From Comamonas testosteroni TK102 (GTDB lineage: Bacteria > Pseudomonadota > Gammaproteobacteria > Burkholderiales > Burkholderiaceae_C): DNA of 64,000 nt. Positions within the stretch are counted from its first letter, which is position 1. Each line of letters starts with the position of its first letter. Location: positions 5,332,001 to 5,396,000 of the forward strand of contig NZ_CP006704.1 of the NCBI RefSeq assembly GCF_000739375.1. The letters are read 5' to 3'. The notes below the pieces were generated by a model. That model was given only the letters and a program-made list of their open reading frames with translations, was not told the DNA's origin and did not search any database. This document shows, one piece after another, positions 1 to 9,413 of the stretch. The position numbers were made by a program, and so were the translations under genes.

Positions 1-622
1 ATGTGTCGATGACGCCGCCTCTGAAGCGTTCTTGTCCCGTAGATGCCATGCCGTTGACCGTCAGAACGGTATGTATGCGGTACGGGAAGGCCACAGGCCC
101 CTGCCGAAGGAACTGCGCTGCGTTGGCTTTCGTGGCCCTGTCAAAGAACGCAACATGCGTGAATTTTGTGATGCGGTCTATGGCGACGAGCATGCGCTGT
201 CTGCCGCTGGAGACCTTCATTTCGGCGCTGTCGATGTGCACGAAGCCCAGCGTCGTTTCTTCAAACTTTCCGTGCCTTCGTGGCAACTGCGTTGCGGGCT
301 GTCGACTGATTCCGTGACGCTGCAGGCATCGATGCAAGGCGGCTGTCTCCAGGATCTGCCCCATGAGATCGTCCAGCGACAGATGCCCTTGCTTGCGTAA
401 TGCAATCGCCAGGTGTTCTTGCTCCTGGGAAAGATGCTGTCTCGCTGTGTCCCGAGGACCCATGGGCTCATCGAGCACCGAGGTGCGCGCACGCCACTTG
501 GCCACGGTCTTGGGGTTGAGGCCATAGAGCTTGGCCAAGGACCGATGGGATCCGGTCGCTCGCTGGAGTTCTGCGCGGATACGCGGCGTTGTGCGGGCGC
601 TGCCATGCCGGCGGGTTGCCAT
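1..622 (-). pseudogene. IS481-family transposase, N-terminal two thirds, runs off the left edge, probably inactive
   Basis: An open frame starts at ATG 622 behind a GGAG ribosome site and stays open to the window edge. It reads as a DDE transposase of the IS481 type: an N-terminal helix-turn-helix (SLAKLYGLNPKTVAKWRAR), then the catalytic core beginning GFVHIDSAEM, where D is the first catalytic Asp, followed by MLVAIDRITKFTHVAFFD. At the second catalytic block the family reads LTDNG, but here the codons give LTVNG, so the Asp is Val. The residues after NGMA do not resemble the family in this frame, which hints at a small deletion as well. The element borders the horizontally acquired polysaccharide island. 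The family call is confident; inactivity is inferred from the lost Asp. Confidence 0.75.
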
Positions 623-657
623 AGTGCTTTCTCCTGTTCCAGGCTGAAGAATGCACC

Positions 658-862
658 ATGACTTCCTGGGACCGTACATCTAAGCGCCTGGGCGAGCGGA
701 TCAGGTCTAGAACCTTCGAGCACCAGGCCAACGAACTGCACATCGGAGCCGCCATTCTCAATCGCTTCACTGAACTGGGCTGTCCGCAAACGGTGGCTGT
801 GGCATAGCCATGTTTGGGGGTTGGGGGAGGTCTGACCTGAGGCTGATTTATGCAACAGCGCC
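658..862 (+). mobile_element. Remnant of an IS (probably IS5 family): transposase C-terminus plus terminal inverted repeat
   Basis: A 49-codon frame (658-807) reads MTSWDRTSKRLGERIR and ends ILNRFTELGCPQTVAVA, resembling the last residues of IS5-family transposases. About 35 bases after its stop lies GGCTGATTTATGCAACAGCG (841-860). Its reverse complement resembles the GGC..TGTTGCATAAATC ends of IS5/IS6-type elements. The 5' part of the gene is missing, and the IS481 copy abuts it, so the younger element probably inserted into or deleted part of the older one. The family assignment rests on memory of short motifs. Confidence 0.45.
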
Positions 863-976
863 AGTCTTTATAGAAAGAGTCATTGAAACAAGAAAGAAGC
901 AGGTGAAGAAAAATCTCTTAAAAAACAAGAATGGCTTCAAAAATAACTTAATTAATCCACAACCCGACAATGAATG

Positions 977-1777
977 TCAATCCAGAAAACCCATCAATTT
1001 TGCCAACTTTGGGAACCTTGTTCTAAAAACTCCTTTTACAGCATAGTGAGAGAAATAATAAGCAGACTTCAATAACCCTAGTTTCTCAATTTTTCGATAC
1101 AAATTCCAATTCTCAGCAGCCATCTTCATCTTCTTTGAAGAACTTTGTAAAGAGTAAACTCTATATTTCGCCAAAACTTCTTGAGATCCAAACGCATAAT
1201 CGATCTTTTTGAGTATTGACAGCCAGGTAGCGAAATCTTCTCTACGCGTGTTGAGCGGCATATAAACTTTCCCGAGCTTATCTACATCATACATAGCCGT
1301 CAGGCATCCTATAACGCAAGTTTTCAAAAGCTGAGAATATTCAACTTTAGCTGGGACAGAAACCACTCCAAACACATCTCCATGCTCATTTATTTTCTCG
1401 TATGCGCAAAAAATCAATGAGGCTTTCATCTCCCGCATAAATTCTATTTGTCGCTCTATCTTTTGAGGATACCAGATATCGTCACTATCGAGAAAAGCTA
1501 TAAAACGCCCCTTGGCCAATCTAATTCCACTATTTCTTGCCTCCGCAACTCCACAGTTATTTTGCATCCGAACATATTTAACTCTATCATCAAATCGAAT
1601 ATATTCTTCAACAATTGACTGAGTTCCGTCTGATGAACAGTCATCCACCACAATTAGCTCAATCTCTTTGTAGGTTTGGGACAAGACTGAGTCTATAGCC
1701 TCATTGATATAACTTTCAGAATTAAATGCAGGTGTAATAACCGATACCAACGGTCTAGAAATATTATCAAAGGACAT
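977..1777 (-). CDS. Glycosyltransferase family 2
   Basis: The protein has 266 residues and the GT-A fold signature: an N-terminal nucleotide-sugar half (VSVITPAFNSESYINEAIDS, then ELIVVDDCSSDGT) and the DxD-like FLDSDDIW near residue 95, which binds the metal-diphosphate of the donor. It has no membrane segments and is presumably a cytoplasmic enzyme adding one sugar to the undecaprenyl-linked O-unit. It is the last gene of the leftward polysaccharide operon, 12 bases after the epimerase gene. The donor and acceptor cannot be read from sequence. The gene is much more AT-rich than the surrounding chromosome, like the rest of the island. Confidence 0.88.
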   Translation of the reverse strand: MSFDNISRPLVSVITPAFNSESYINEAIDSVLSQTYKEIELIVVDDCSSDGTQSIVEEYIRFDDRVKYVRMQNNCGVAEARNSGIRLAKGRFIAFLDSDDIWYPQKIERQIEFMREMKASLIFCAYEKINEHGDVFGVVSVPAKVEYSQLLKTCVIGCLTAMYDVDKLGKVYMPLNTRREDFATWLSILKKIDYAFGSQEVLAKYRVYSLQSSSKKMKMAAENWNLYRKIEKLGLLKSAYYFSHYAVKGVFRTRFPKLAKLMGFLD

Positions 1778-1789
1778 TTTGATATTTCA

Positions 1790-2698
1790 TCAAATTTTCA
1801 TACGCAAAAGGAAATGATAGTATTCCTTAATACCTCTATCGATTGGAATAAATTCCGGCTCAGAAAAAATAGACGTATATCGTCCTATATTCAATATATT
1901 TTTTCTTACAAGATTAGTAGCTTCTTTATGAACAATATTTGGCTTAAAGCTATCATTCAGAGCAACACAGATGTCGACGATCTGATTGGTGCTACACCCT
2001 CGTCCTGACCCAATGTTATAGATATGATGAGGCAATTCTTCTGCCAAAAATAAATTCAAAAACATCAGGCATAAGTCATCAATATAAATATAGTCTCTAA
2101 CCTCATCCCCACTTCCCCAAATTTCTATTTTTTTTCCGGAAATTATATTTCCGAGAATTATAGAAATAAGCCCTTGGTTTCCGTATATATTCTGATAAGG
2201 CCCGTATGGATTTGATGGCCTTAAAATTAAGGTCTTCTTATTATTCTTAGCCGACAAGTCCAGTATGAATTCTTCCAGAATAACCTTAGACGTTCCATAT
2301 GCGCATATTGGAATCAATGCATCTTCCTCACTGTGAGCAAGACTACCTTGACCATAAACCCTGCCACCTGATGAGAAAAAAACCAATCTATTCACATATT
2401 GATATATTATCTCAATAGATTTTTTATTTATCTCCAGCAAATCATCAATATTCACACCACCTGCATTAACAGGTATATTATTGACCAAGTAGACAAATTC
2501 AAGAACTGAATGTTCCTTGAGAGCATCCCTCAAAGTATCCAAATCCCCGAGAGATCCATTTACATATACCAACCGCTCATGCTCAAGTTCTGGATCACTT
2601 CGATCAAATATAACAACTTTGAAGTTTAAATTCAAAAGCGTTTTCGCTATATTCTTTCCAATAAATCCAGCACCACCAAATAACATGACCGTTTTCAA
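1790..2698 (-). CDS. NAD-dependent epimerase/dehydratase (extended SDR), TTG start
   Basis: This is a nucleotide-sugar modifying short-chain dehydrogenase with the Rossmann glycine motif GGAGFIGKN at the N-terminus, the FFSSGG segment, and the catalytic YGTSK (Tyr-x-x-x-Lys). NPYGPYQNIYG and the VRDYIYIDDL block are typical of extended SDRs that act on NDP-sugars. I place the start at TTG 2698: AAGGAGG lies six bases upstream, and the TTG overlaps the TGA of the preceding glycosyltransferase (TTGA). A longer in-frame ATG at 2761 would give an N-terminal tail unlike the family and would lie deep in the upstream gene. The substrate is unknown; a dehydratase or reductase role is equally possible. 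Confidence 0.82.
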   Translation of the reverse strand: MKTVMLFGGAGFIGKNIAKTLLNLNFKVVIFDRSDPELEHERLVYVNGSLGDLDTLRDALKEHSVLEFVYLVNNIPVNAGGVNIDDLLEINKKSIEIIYQYVNRLVFFSSGGRVYGQGSLAHSEEDALIPICAYGTSKVILEEFILDLSAKNNKKTLILRPSNPYGPYQNIYGNQGLISIILGNIISGKKIEIWGSGDEVRDYIYIDDLCLMFLNLFLAEELPHHIYNIGSGRGCSTNQIVDICVALNDSFKPNIVHKEATNLVRKNILNIGRYTSIFSEPEFIPIDRGIKEYYHFLLRMKI

Positions 2699-3786
2699 GA
2701 TGAACCTCCTTGAATAATATTCTGATAGGTATCTTCTGACTCTCCAATCAGAGTTTTCCAATCATGTTTATTGAGGACATAGGCTCTCGCATTCTCCCCT
2801 TTCTTCAAAATTTGAGCATGCGATTCTTTTATTATCTTTTCAAACCCATCTGCAATCTTTTCAGCCTTAAAATCCACCAACCAGCCAACATCAAAATTAG
2901 CTACTATCTCTGAAATATTAGTTCCAGGAGTTACCAAGCATGGAAGTCTCTGGTGCATGGCTTCCAATAGTGCCATGGGAAAACCTTCATATCTTGACGT
3001 TAGGACGAAAACATCACTTTCCTTAAAGGCTGCGATTTTTTCTTCACCATAGCAAGGACCGTAGAATCTCAAGGAAGGGCTCCCTATCCCTTTCAAGGAT
3101 TGCTCTAGTCTCCGCTCATCTTCCAAGCTTCCTTTTCCATAGAATCTAAATTCATACTGATCTGAAAAGCCCCTTGCATGCAGAATCTTCAGTGCCTCAA
3201 GCAATACGTCAATGCCCTTATGGTTAAAATCAATTCTTGAAAGATAGATAAATCTCTTCTTCTTTTCATACTGATTAACATCACGCACTGGATCTTCGTA
3301 AGGGAAATCTATTCCATTAGCTTCTATAAATTTCTTAACTCCATAAAACTTCGAGTTAACTTCTTCATCCTTATTTGTATAAATTATTCCATTAGAGTGA
3401 TTTATAAATCTATCAAAAAATAAAAAATTAGCTACAGTCTTCTTCAGCCACGATTTTTCTTGGGCAATTCGCATAAAGCTCGAATGCGGCTTTATGCAAT
3501 AGGGAATTTTATTCTTTTTAAGCAAAGAAGCTATTGCCAAGAAGTCCCAAAAGTACACACCGTGAAAAATAACCAAATCAAATGATCGATAAAAGTCAGG
3601 TTTCAGATTTACATCATCAAAGAAATAATACTTGAAATCAAAATCTATATTCTGCTTTTTCAATAACAAAAGGCTTGAATCAATTTTTTCAGAATACTTA
3701 TTCTGCATCTGAATCATTTCAGGAATAAGTCTACCAATACCATTTCCCAGTTCAATATCATTGCCAACAATATTTAAAATATTCAC
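2695..3786 (-). CDS. Glycosyltransferase family 4 (GT-B fold)
   Basis: This 363-residue glycosyltransferase has a degenerate N-terminal acceptor half starting MNILNIVGNDIELGNGIGRL. Its donor half carries the hallmark blocks YLSRIDFNHKGIDVLLEA, RFYGKG and VLTSRYEGFPMALLEAM, the last including the E-x7-E motif that holds the NDP-sugar. It is cytoplasmic or membrane-peripheral. Its start overlaps the polymerase stop by four bases (ATGA) and its stop overlaps the TTG of the epimerase, so translation is coupled on both sides. Together with the two GT2 enzymes it implies an O-unit of roughly four sugars if the initiating transferase lies elsewhere. Confidence 0.87.
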   Translation of the reverse strand: MNILNIVGNDIELGNGIGRLIPEMIQMQNKYSEKIDSSLLLLKKQNIDFDFKYYFFDDVNLKPDFYRSFDLVIFHGVYFWDFLAIASLLKKNKIPYCIKPHSSFMRIAQEKSWLKKTVANFLFFDRFINHSNGIIYTNKDEEVNSKFYGVKKFIEANGIDFPYEDPVRDVNQYEKKKRFIYLSRIDFNHKGIDVLLEALKILHARGFSDQYEFRFYGKGSLEDERRLEQSLKGIGSPSLRFYGPCYGEEKIAAFKESDVFVLTSRYEGFPMALLEAMHQRLPCLVTPGTNISEIVANFDVGWLVDFKAEKIADGFEKIIKESHAQILKKGENARAYVLNKHDWKTLIGESEDTYQNIIQGGSS

Positions 3787-5072
3787 TGCTGTCTCCTCAA
3801 TCTATTTTTAAATACTCTTGCAAATGAAATAAGAGCTACGGAAAAAACACCCAGAACACAAAATGCCACTATAGACTTAAAATACAAGAAAAAAGAAAAA
3901 TCATTATTCAGCTGCAGCGTCATTATCAACACAAAATAAATCGACAAAGATAATCCACCAATAAATTTAGAAAAAACATTCCGAAGAAATGCGAATGCCA
4001 TGACATTTCCTGCAACGATCAATGGCATTATAAAAATGGCGGATAATCCAAAAATACTCCACGCATGCGCTAGAACATAGGTATTTGAATTAACCCATGC
4101 CTCTCCAGCATCAGGGAAAAATATACCAATAACTTCAGCTGCGGGATCCATCACGGAACGATCGCCAAACAAGAATGCCATTGGCATCCCGTAAAGTAGT
4201 CTAGAAAAGTCCGGAACCAGAGATTCATAGATCATATATGAACCCTCCATTTGGCCAATAAATAGCCTCGAGGCGATTGCATTTAATATTTCATCAAGTG
4301 GCAAATCGCCTAACAAATAGAAAGAAAGGAATAACGAAATTATTATCAATACAGAAGCAAGGAAAATTCTCCACGTATTCATACCGTAGAAATATATTCT
4401 TAGAAGCATCAGCATCAATACCAGGAAGCCAAATTTATATTTTTGAAGATCGTATAGAGAATAAAATGCAATCAGCACCAAATATGCCAGAAACAACCAT
4501 CGCTCCACCTTTTTCTGGCTTCTGGCCAAAAATAGATACACCAGAGCGACATATGGAAAATAAACAAATAAATAACCAATTACGAATCCACCTGCCCCGA
4601 CATCTCCTCGAAGGATTCTCGCCTTTTGCAGAGCTGCCAACTCCCCATCGCCTCTTAATGCCGTCAATAAGGGAATATCACCTACAGAGGCAACCTTTAT
4701 GAAAATAACCAAAAGCGCAAGAAGAAAAACCACATAAGCAATCTGCTTATTTGCTAGTGCTTTTGAGAAGTCAACATCCAGATCAACGAATAGAGTTACC
4801 ACCCATAAAGAAAAAAATAGTATAGCCAGAGATCCTAGCGTATACCACAAGGTAAAAATCCTCGTACTCGCAGAAATAGAATCATGAACTCCGTAGCTCA
4901 TTGGATACTCAAACAAAGAAACCAGAATTATTCCTGGAATAATTTGTACAAGTACAGTGATGATTATGGTAAAACCCAGCACAGATGGCCGAGTTGATAA
5001 AATTCGAACACGCCGATTGAGAAGAAGCAGTGAAAATAGAAATACAACAGAAGTCAGAAAGAATTCAAACAT
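3783..5072 (-). CDS. O-antigen polymerase-like membrane protein (Wzy type)
   Basis: The protein has 429 residues, about ten to twelve strongly hydrophobic segments and a larger loop in the second half (around SLVPDFSRLLYGMPMAF). There is no cleavable signal. Wzy proteins share topology rather than sequence, and this one matches: it begins MFEFFLTSVVFLFSLLLLNRR and sits between a Wzx flippase and glycosyltransferases. Its predicted job is to link repeat units at the periplasmic face of the inner membrane. It overlaps the GT2 upstream by eight bases and the GT4 downstream by four. An O-antigen ligase is a less likely alternative because ligases usually lie outside such operons. Confidence 0.72.
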   Translation of the reverse strand: MFEFFLTSVVFLFSLLLLNRRVRILSTRPSVLGFTIIITVLVQIIPGIILVSLFEYPMSYGVHDSISASTRIFTLWYTLGSLAILFFSLWVVTLFVDLDVDFSKALANKQIAYVVFLLALLVIFIKVASVGDIPLLTALRGDGELAALQKARILRGDVGAGGFVIGYLFVYFPYVALVYLFLARSQKKVERWLFLAYLVLIAFYSLYDLQKYKFGFLVLMLMLLRIYFYGMNTWRIFLASVLIIISLFLSFYLLGDLPLDEILNAIASRLFIGQMEGSYMIYESLVPDFSRLLYGMPMAFLFGDRSVMDPAAEVIGIFFPDAGEAWVNSNTYVLAHAWSIFGLSAIFIMPLIVAGNVMAFAFLRNVFSKFIGGLSLSIYFVLIMTLQLNNDFSFFLYFKSIVAFCVLGVFSVALISFARVFKNRLRRQQ

Positions 5073-5997
5073 ATTCTTTTCTCAAAAATCTTGATAGATA
5101 TGTATAAATTCTATGGGGTCTAAAAATAAACAATACACCCCTGAAAATTTTATATGGCGTTTCTCTTTTATTTCTAAAAAATTTTATTCCAATGAACTTC
5201 TCTTTATACAGAATGAAATCATCCCATTTTTTAAGAAAATCGCGCGTCGAAAGATCAGGCCAAATACAAGTTCTCTGAAACGAATATAGTGATGAAATAT
5301 AAGAAATACTGCCAATTCGATCTGATTGCTGGGATAAGCTATCGCCAGCTCTATAGTAAACAGTAGGCTCTTTATATGCGTAAAGTTTTTCGCCATTTTT
5401 CGTCAACTTATACCAAAGTGGATAGTCTTCGAGCATGGGAAAGCGTTCATCCGCATATCCGACATCTCTCAAAGACTCTCTCTTAATAAAAGATGTAGGT
5501 GCATAAATATGACAGCCATCTTTCAGAATTTCATTCTGATTCTTCGCGTTTCTCGCAAAGAAGTCCGCATCGAATGGCAACTCAACACTGTTCTCAATTG
5601 ATCCAGAGAACTTGAGCATCCCGGAAAACACAATTTTTGCGTCAGGATTAGCTTTGATAAAAGCTATATTCCTTGATAAACAATCCTCCTTCAGCAAATC
5701 ATCGGCAGCAATTACCTTAAACCAATCACCAGTTGCTTTCTTTGCCGCTCTATTAAAATTTGCTGATACACCATGATTCATTGAGCTCTCAATAACAATG
5801 AATTCAGAGAATAAATCCTTGTGCGCTTTAGCCCATTTCAGAACAATATCCAATGTCCCATCGGTCGAGTGATCATCGGAAATAATGAGCTCAACCTTCT
5901 CAAGCGGAAAATTCTGCGCAGCAATGCTATTGAGTGTCTCTTCAATTGTCTTTTCAGAATTAAATGCGATGACAGCAACGGTTATTGATGGGATCAT
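5065..5997 (-). CDS. Glycosyltransferase family 2
   Basis: This 310-residue GT-A enzyme opens with ITVAVIAFNSEKTIEETLNS, followed by ELIISDDHSTDGT and, near residue 98, IAADDLL as the metal-binding acidic motif. The C-terminal part is basic and aromatic (FRPHRIYTYLSRFLRK), consistent with peripheral contact with the membrane where the lipid-linked acceptor lies. It overlaps wzx upstream by four bases and wzy downstream by eight. It differs clearly from the other GT2 of this operon, so the two probably add different residues or linkages. Confidence 0.86.
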   Translation of the reverse strand: MIPSITVAVIAFNSEKTIEETLNSIAAQNFPLEKVELIISDDHSTDGTLDIVLKWAKAHKDLFSEFIVIESSMNHGVSANFNRAAKKATGDWFKVIAADDLLKEDCLSRNIAFIKANPDAKIVFSGMLKFSGSIENSVELPFDADFFARNAKNQNEILKDGCHIYAPTSFIKRESLRDVGYADERFPMLEDYPLWYKLTKNGEKLYAYKEPTVYYRAGDSLSQQSDRIGSISYISSLYSFQRTCIWPDLSTRDFLKKWDDFILYKEKFIGIKFFRNKRETPYKIFRGVLFIFRPHRIYTYLSRFLRKEYV

Positions 5998-7253
5998 TGC
6001 GCAGCATCTTTCCTTAATTCAGCAAACACCAATTTATACATGACCAGCAGGTAAACCCCGTAATTTGCCGCATGAGCCATTGCAGCACCTTTTAATCCAA
6101 AATACTCCACAAAAAGATAGACAAGAACATAGAAAAAAATAGAAAACATAATTTCTGTACATATATAGATTCTCACCATTGCTTTACTCAGCATCAAGTA
6201 GGAAATTATCCATGAACAGATCTTCAAAGCATCGCCGAACATTTGCCACGCGAAAAGCTCACTCATTGGCAAAAAATTCTTCGTGAACAAGAAAAGAATT
6301 ATAAATTCTCTTAGAAGATAAATAACAAATCCTGAAATTGCAGCCAGCGGGACAATCAGCTTAAACCCATAAAGAATTTCATTTCTTATTCGGGAGGTCG
6401 ATGACAGCTCAGAAAGTTTTGGAAGATAATAAACACTCAACGTAGTCGTTACTAGCAACAAGTACGCGCCACTCAATCGCCACATTGCCTCCCAGAATCC
6501 AGCAGCATCGGCGCCTAAAGACTTTCCCAAATAATCTCTTATAAATATATGACTAAGTGGAACGCATACGGCAGAGACCAAGGCCATTGCGGTGAACTTC
6601 GACAAATTTATAGCGATTCCCTTGTCGACCCGCCCCAATACATAGCTAATGTGAAACCATTTTCTTTTACATATAATGAAAAAAGTCACAAAAAAAGAAA
6701 ATGACTGGTACACAGCCAACGATACCAATGCACCATAAATGCCAAACCTATTTACCAGAATCCCAGTAATAACCAGTGAAAAGATGCTTCCGGAAATATT
6801 AGCCACGACATAATGAAAAATTTCCTTTTTTCCATTAATAATAGCCATGAACAGAGAGTTGAAAACAAAAAAAACCAATGTCAAAGAAAAATAGATAAAA
6901 ACACTGTAGAAACTCTTGTCTTTTAAAAACCACTCAGCCAAGAATTTACTGAAAGATATTATCAATATGGAGCTAACCAGGGTGCCTACAATAGATATTG
7001 TTCCGGCAGTTCTCCAGAGCGAAATCTGCTTATCTTGATCTTGAAAATATTCCGCTGTGTATTTCGTAACTCCGGTATTAACTGCCCCGCTGGCAAATGT
7101 GGTAATCATCTGCACCGCATTTTGGAATTGTCCTAATGCCGCATAGCCTGAAGGGCCAACGTAAACCGCAAGTATTTTATTGATGCCCAACATTGTGAGC
7201 ATCTTTATTACCACCGCAATGGCATTGAGCAAACTTGTTTTGATCAGTGTCAT
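5994..7253 (-). CDS. O-antigen flippase (Wzx-like, MATE/MOP superfamily)
   Basis: The protein has 419 residues and about twelve hydrophobic helices. The N-terminus [20 protein letters not shown], with [17 protein letters not shown] and [10 protein letters not shown], is typical of the O-antigen translocase group of Wzx proteins. It would move the undecaprenyl-diphosphate-linked O-unit across the inner membrane for polymerisation by the neighbouring Wzy. Its start overlaps the aminotransferase stop (ATGA). Presence of Wzx plus Wzy and absence of ABC-type Wzm/Wzt genes in the operon indicate a Wzy-dependent polysaccharide. Confidence 0.85.
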   Translation of the reverse strand: MTLIKTSLLNAIAVVIKMLTMLGINKILAVYVGPSGYAALGQFQNAVQMITTFASGAVNTGVTKYTAEYFQDQDKQISLWRTAGTISIVGTLVSSILIISFSKFLAEWFLKDKSFYSVFIYFSLTLVFFVFNSLFMAIINGKKEIFHYVVANISGSIFSLVITGILVNRFGIYGALVSLAVYQSFSFFVTFFIICKRKWFHISYVLGRVDKGIAINLSKFTAMALVSAVCVPLSHIFIRDYLGKSLGADAAGFWEAMWRLSGAYLLLVTTTLSVYYLPKLSELSSTSRIRNEILYGFKLIVPLAAISGFVIYLLREFIILFLFTKNFLPMSELFAWQMFGDALKICSWIISYLMLSKAMVRIYICTEIMFSIFFYVLVYLFVEYFGLKGAAMAHAANYGVYLLVMYKLVFAELRKDAAQ

Positions 7254-8356
7254 GTGGGGGTAAAGTCATTTACCGCAGCAACCACTCGCAGTGCCTCCAA
7301 CTGGCTGAGCGTTGGCCCCATAGGCAAGCTGATTACTTCTTGGTGCAAGCCTTCCGTCAACGGATAGCTTCGTGCATTCCACTCTTGATAAGCCTGCTGC
7401 TGATGTGGCGGGATCGGATAGTGAACCAGCGTTTGAATGCCTTGTTCCGCCAGATATTTTTGTAGAGCATCGCGTTGGCTCGTGCGGACGACGAACAAAT
7501 GCCATACATGCTGCTCGTCGCTTGTAAGCTGCGGCAATTGGACAGCAGGATTACGGATATTTTCAAGATAAACACGCGCAATCATTCGCCGATTTTGCGT
7601 TTCCAGCTCCAAATGCTGCAGCTTGATACGCAGCATGGCTGCCTGGATTTCGTCCAAGCGGCTGTTTACCCCCTTGAACAGGTTCTTGTACTTCTCATGG
7701 CTTCCATAGTTGCGCAGGGCTCGCAGTGTTTGCGCAAGATCGGCATCATGAGTGGTGATGGCACCAGCATCACCCAGGGCACCCAGGTTTTTTCCGGGAT
7801 AAAAGCTAAAGCCTGCGGCATCACCCCAGCTACCGGCCTTTTTTCCTCCAATGGCTGCCCCATGAGCCTGAGCTGCATCCTCCAAAACCAATAGACCATA
7901 CTCGTGTGCCAGAGTCATGATGGCGGGCATATCAGCCAACTGGCCATACAGATGCACGGGCAAGATTACACGGGTCTTGTTTGTAATTGCAGCCCTCGCA
8001 TTGACAGGGCAGAGGTTGAAGCTGGCAGCGTTGGGCTCTACCAGAACCGGGGTCAAGCCATTGGCACTGATGGCGAGAATACTGGCGATATAGGTATTGG
8101 CAGGCACAATAACTTCGTCACCGGGCTGCAAGCGCCCCATTTCCAACCAGGCACGCAAGGTGAGGATTAGTGCATCCAGGCCATTGGCCACCCCAATGCA
8201 ATGCCCGCTGCCACAATACGCGGAGAACTCCTGTTCAAACTGGCTGAGTTCTTTGCCACCAATGTACCAGCCGGAGTCAATGACACGGGTACAGGCAGCA
8301 ATCAACTCAGCACGGTATTGTGCATTAATAGCTTGAAGGTCAAGAAAGGGGGTCAT
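7250..8356 (-). CDS. dTDP-3-keto-6-deoxyhexose 3-aminotransferase (FdtB/QdtB-like, DegT/DnrJ family)
   Basis: This 368-residue PLP-dependent aminotransferase has the DegT/DnrJ/EryC1/StrS hallmarks: substrate loop [35 protein letters not shown] (Asp160 pairs with the PLP nitrogen) and [12 protein letters not shown] with the Schiff-base Lys189. It would convert the 3-keto sugar made by the neighbouring isomerase into dTDP-3-amino-3,6-dideoxyhexose. Position between a WxcM-type isomerase, a left-handed beta-helix acetyltransferase and wzx supports this over other DegT reactions. Whether the sugar is the galacto (Fuc3N) or gluco (Qui3N) isomer depends on the isomerase and cannot be settled here. 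Confidence 0.85.
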   Translation of the reverse strand: MTPFLDLQAINAQYRAELIAACTRVIDSGWYIGGKELSQFEQEFSAYCGSGHCIGVANGLDALILTLRAWLEMGRLQPGDEVIVPANTYIASILAISANGLTPVLVEPNAASFNLCPVNARAAITNKTRVILPVHLYGQLADMPAIMTLAHEYGLLVLEDAAQAHGAAIGGKKAGSWGDAAGFSFYPGKNLGALGDAGAITTHDADLAQTLRALRNYGSHEKYKNLFKGVNSRLDEIQAAMLRIKLQHLELETQNRRMIARVYLENIRNPAVQLPQLTSDEQHVWHLFVVRTSQRDALQKYLAEQGIQTLVHYPIPPHQQQAYQEWNARSYPLTEGLHQEVISLPMGPTLSQLEALRVVAAVNDFTPT

Positions 8357-8817
8357 TTCAGATAACGAATAATTTTTGCAGGATTACCAGCCACAACAGT
8401 ATTGGCTGGAACATCTTTGGTGACGACAGCACCAGCACCAACCATGGAATTTTCACCAATCGTAATACCAGGAAGGATTGTTGCATTGGCACCAATGCTG
8501 CATCCTCTTTTCAGAGTGATCCCCGAAAATCTTTCTGGATACTGTTTTGAACGTGGCATTGGATCATTGGTTAGCGTCGCGTTTGGACCTAGAAACACAT
8601 TGTCCTCAATGCGGGTCCCATCCCAAATATAAACACCAGATTTAACTGTCACATTGTTGCCAATGATCACATCAGACTCAACCAGAGTATGAGCGCAGAT
8701 ATTACAGCCCTCACCCAGTTGTGCATTTTCAAAAATGACAGAATATTGCCATATACGAGTGTTTTTACCAATCGCTGTGGATTTTACATCTGACAGAGGA
8801 TGAATCGAGACGGTCAT
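8353..8817 (-). CDS. Sugar O/N-acetyltransferase with left-handed beta-helix (FdtC/QdtC-like)
   Basis: The 154 residues are made largely of hexapeptide repeats (for example [54 protein letters not shown]), forming the trimeric beta-helix that binds acetyl-CoA. The end [20 protein letters not shown] is the classic C-terminal coil signature. In this context it should N-acetylate the 3-amino group placed by the aminotransferase, giving dTDP-Fuc3NAc or dTDP-Qui3NAc. Its start and stop both overlap neighbours by four bases, so isomerase, acetyltransferase and aminotransferase are translationally coupled. Confidence 0.87.
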   Translation of the reverse strand: MTVSIHPLSDVKSTAIGKNTRIWQYSVIFENAQLGEGCNICAHTLVESDVIIGNNVTVKSGVYIWDGTRIEDNVFLGPNATLTNDPMPRSKQYPERFSGITLKRGCSIGANATILPGITIGENSMVGAGAVVTKDVPANTVVAGNPAKIIRYLK

Positions 8818-9215
8818 TTTCTGGCAAACCTTATGAAATCTTCATAATTCCGAATGTAATCCGCCTCGTCATAATGCTCGCTCGCCAAAACCAGCAATAC
8901 GCAGTCAGGGCTAAAGTCGTGCATCTCTCGCCAAATCATATTGCCGATCAGCAGACCTGTGGTGGGCGAATCCAGCCACACTTCTTCGCGCTCTTTGCCA
9001 TCGTCCAACACCATGCGACAGCGGCCTGTCACGCAAACAGCCACTTGTTGCAGCTTTTTGTGAGCGTGAAAGCCACGAGAAACACCCGACTTGGTACCAA
9101 ACAGGTAATACACACGCTGGATGGCAAAAGGGACGGTTTTTTTGCCCTCTAACGCAACCAAAGAGCCCCGATCGTCGCCCAGCGGGGGGAAATGAGTCCA
9201 GTGAATGAGTGACAT
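8814..9215 (-). CDS. dTDP-4-dehydro-6-deoxyglucose 3,4-ketoisomerase (FdtA/QdtA/WxcM-like cupin)
   Basis: This is a 133-residue cupin. [20 protein letters not shown] and the catalytic [19 protein letters not shown] (paired His in HAH) match the WxcM-like ketoisomerases, as does [20 protein letters not shown]. It moves the keto group of dTDP-4-keto-6-deoxyglucose from C4 to C3. The substrate comes from RfbA and RfbB, both encoded about 14 kb away in this window. This is the first gene of the leftward polysaccharide operon, and the 198 bases upstream to glyS should hold its promoter. FdtA and QdtA differ in product stereochemistry, and I could not decide between them. Confidence 0.87.
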   Translation of the reverse strand: MSLIHWTHFPPLGDDRGSLVALEGKKTVPFAIQRVYYLFGTKSGVSRGFHAHKKLQQVAVCVTGRCRMVLDDGKEREEVWLDSPTTGLLIGNMIWREMHDFSPDCVLLVLASEHYDEADYIRNYEDFIRFARK

Positions 9216-9413
9216 GCAGTGGGCCTAGTTAAAAAACGATGATTCAAAGCCATGCCTGATTCGCACTAGACAGACATACTTTTTTCTAGCGTCATGACAG
9301 TGACAAATAGGCTTTGCGAAAAGAGTTGCCGTTCACTGATGCACAGAGGACCCACTTTCTGCCTGCAAAATCAGAAAGATTGCCCACTGCGCAAGAGCTG
9401 TTCTGTATCTTGC

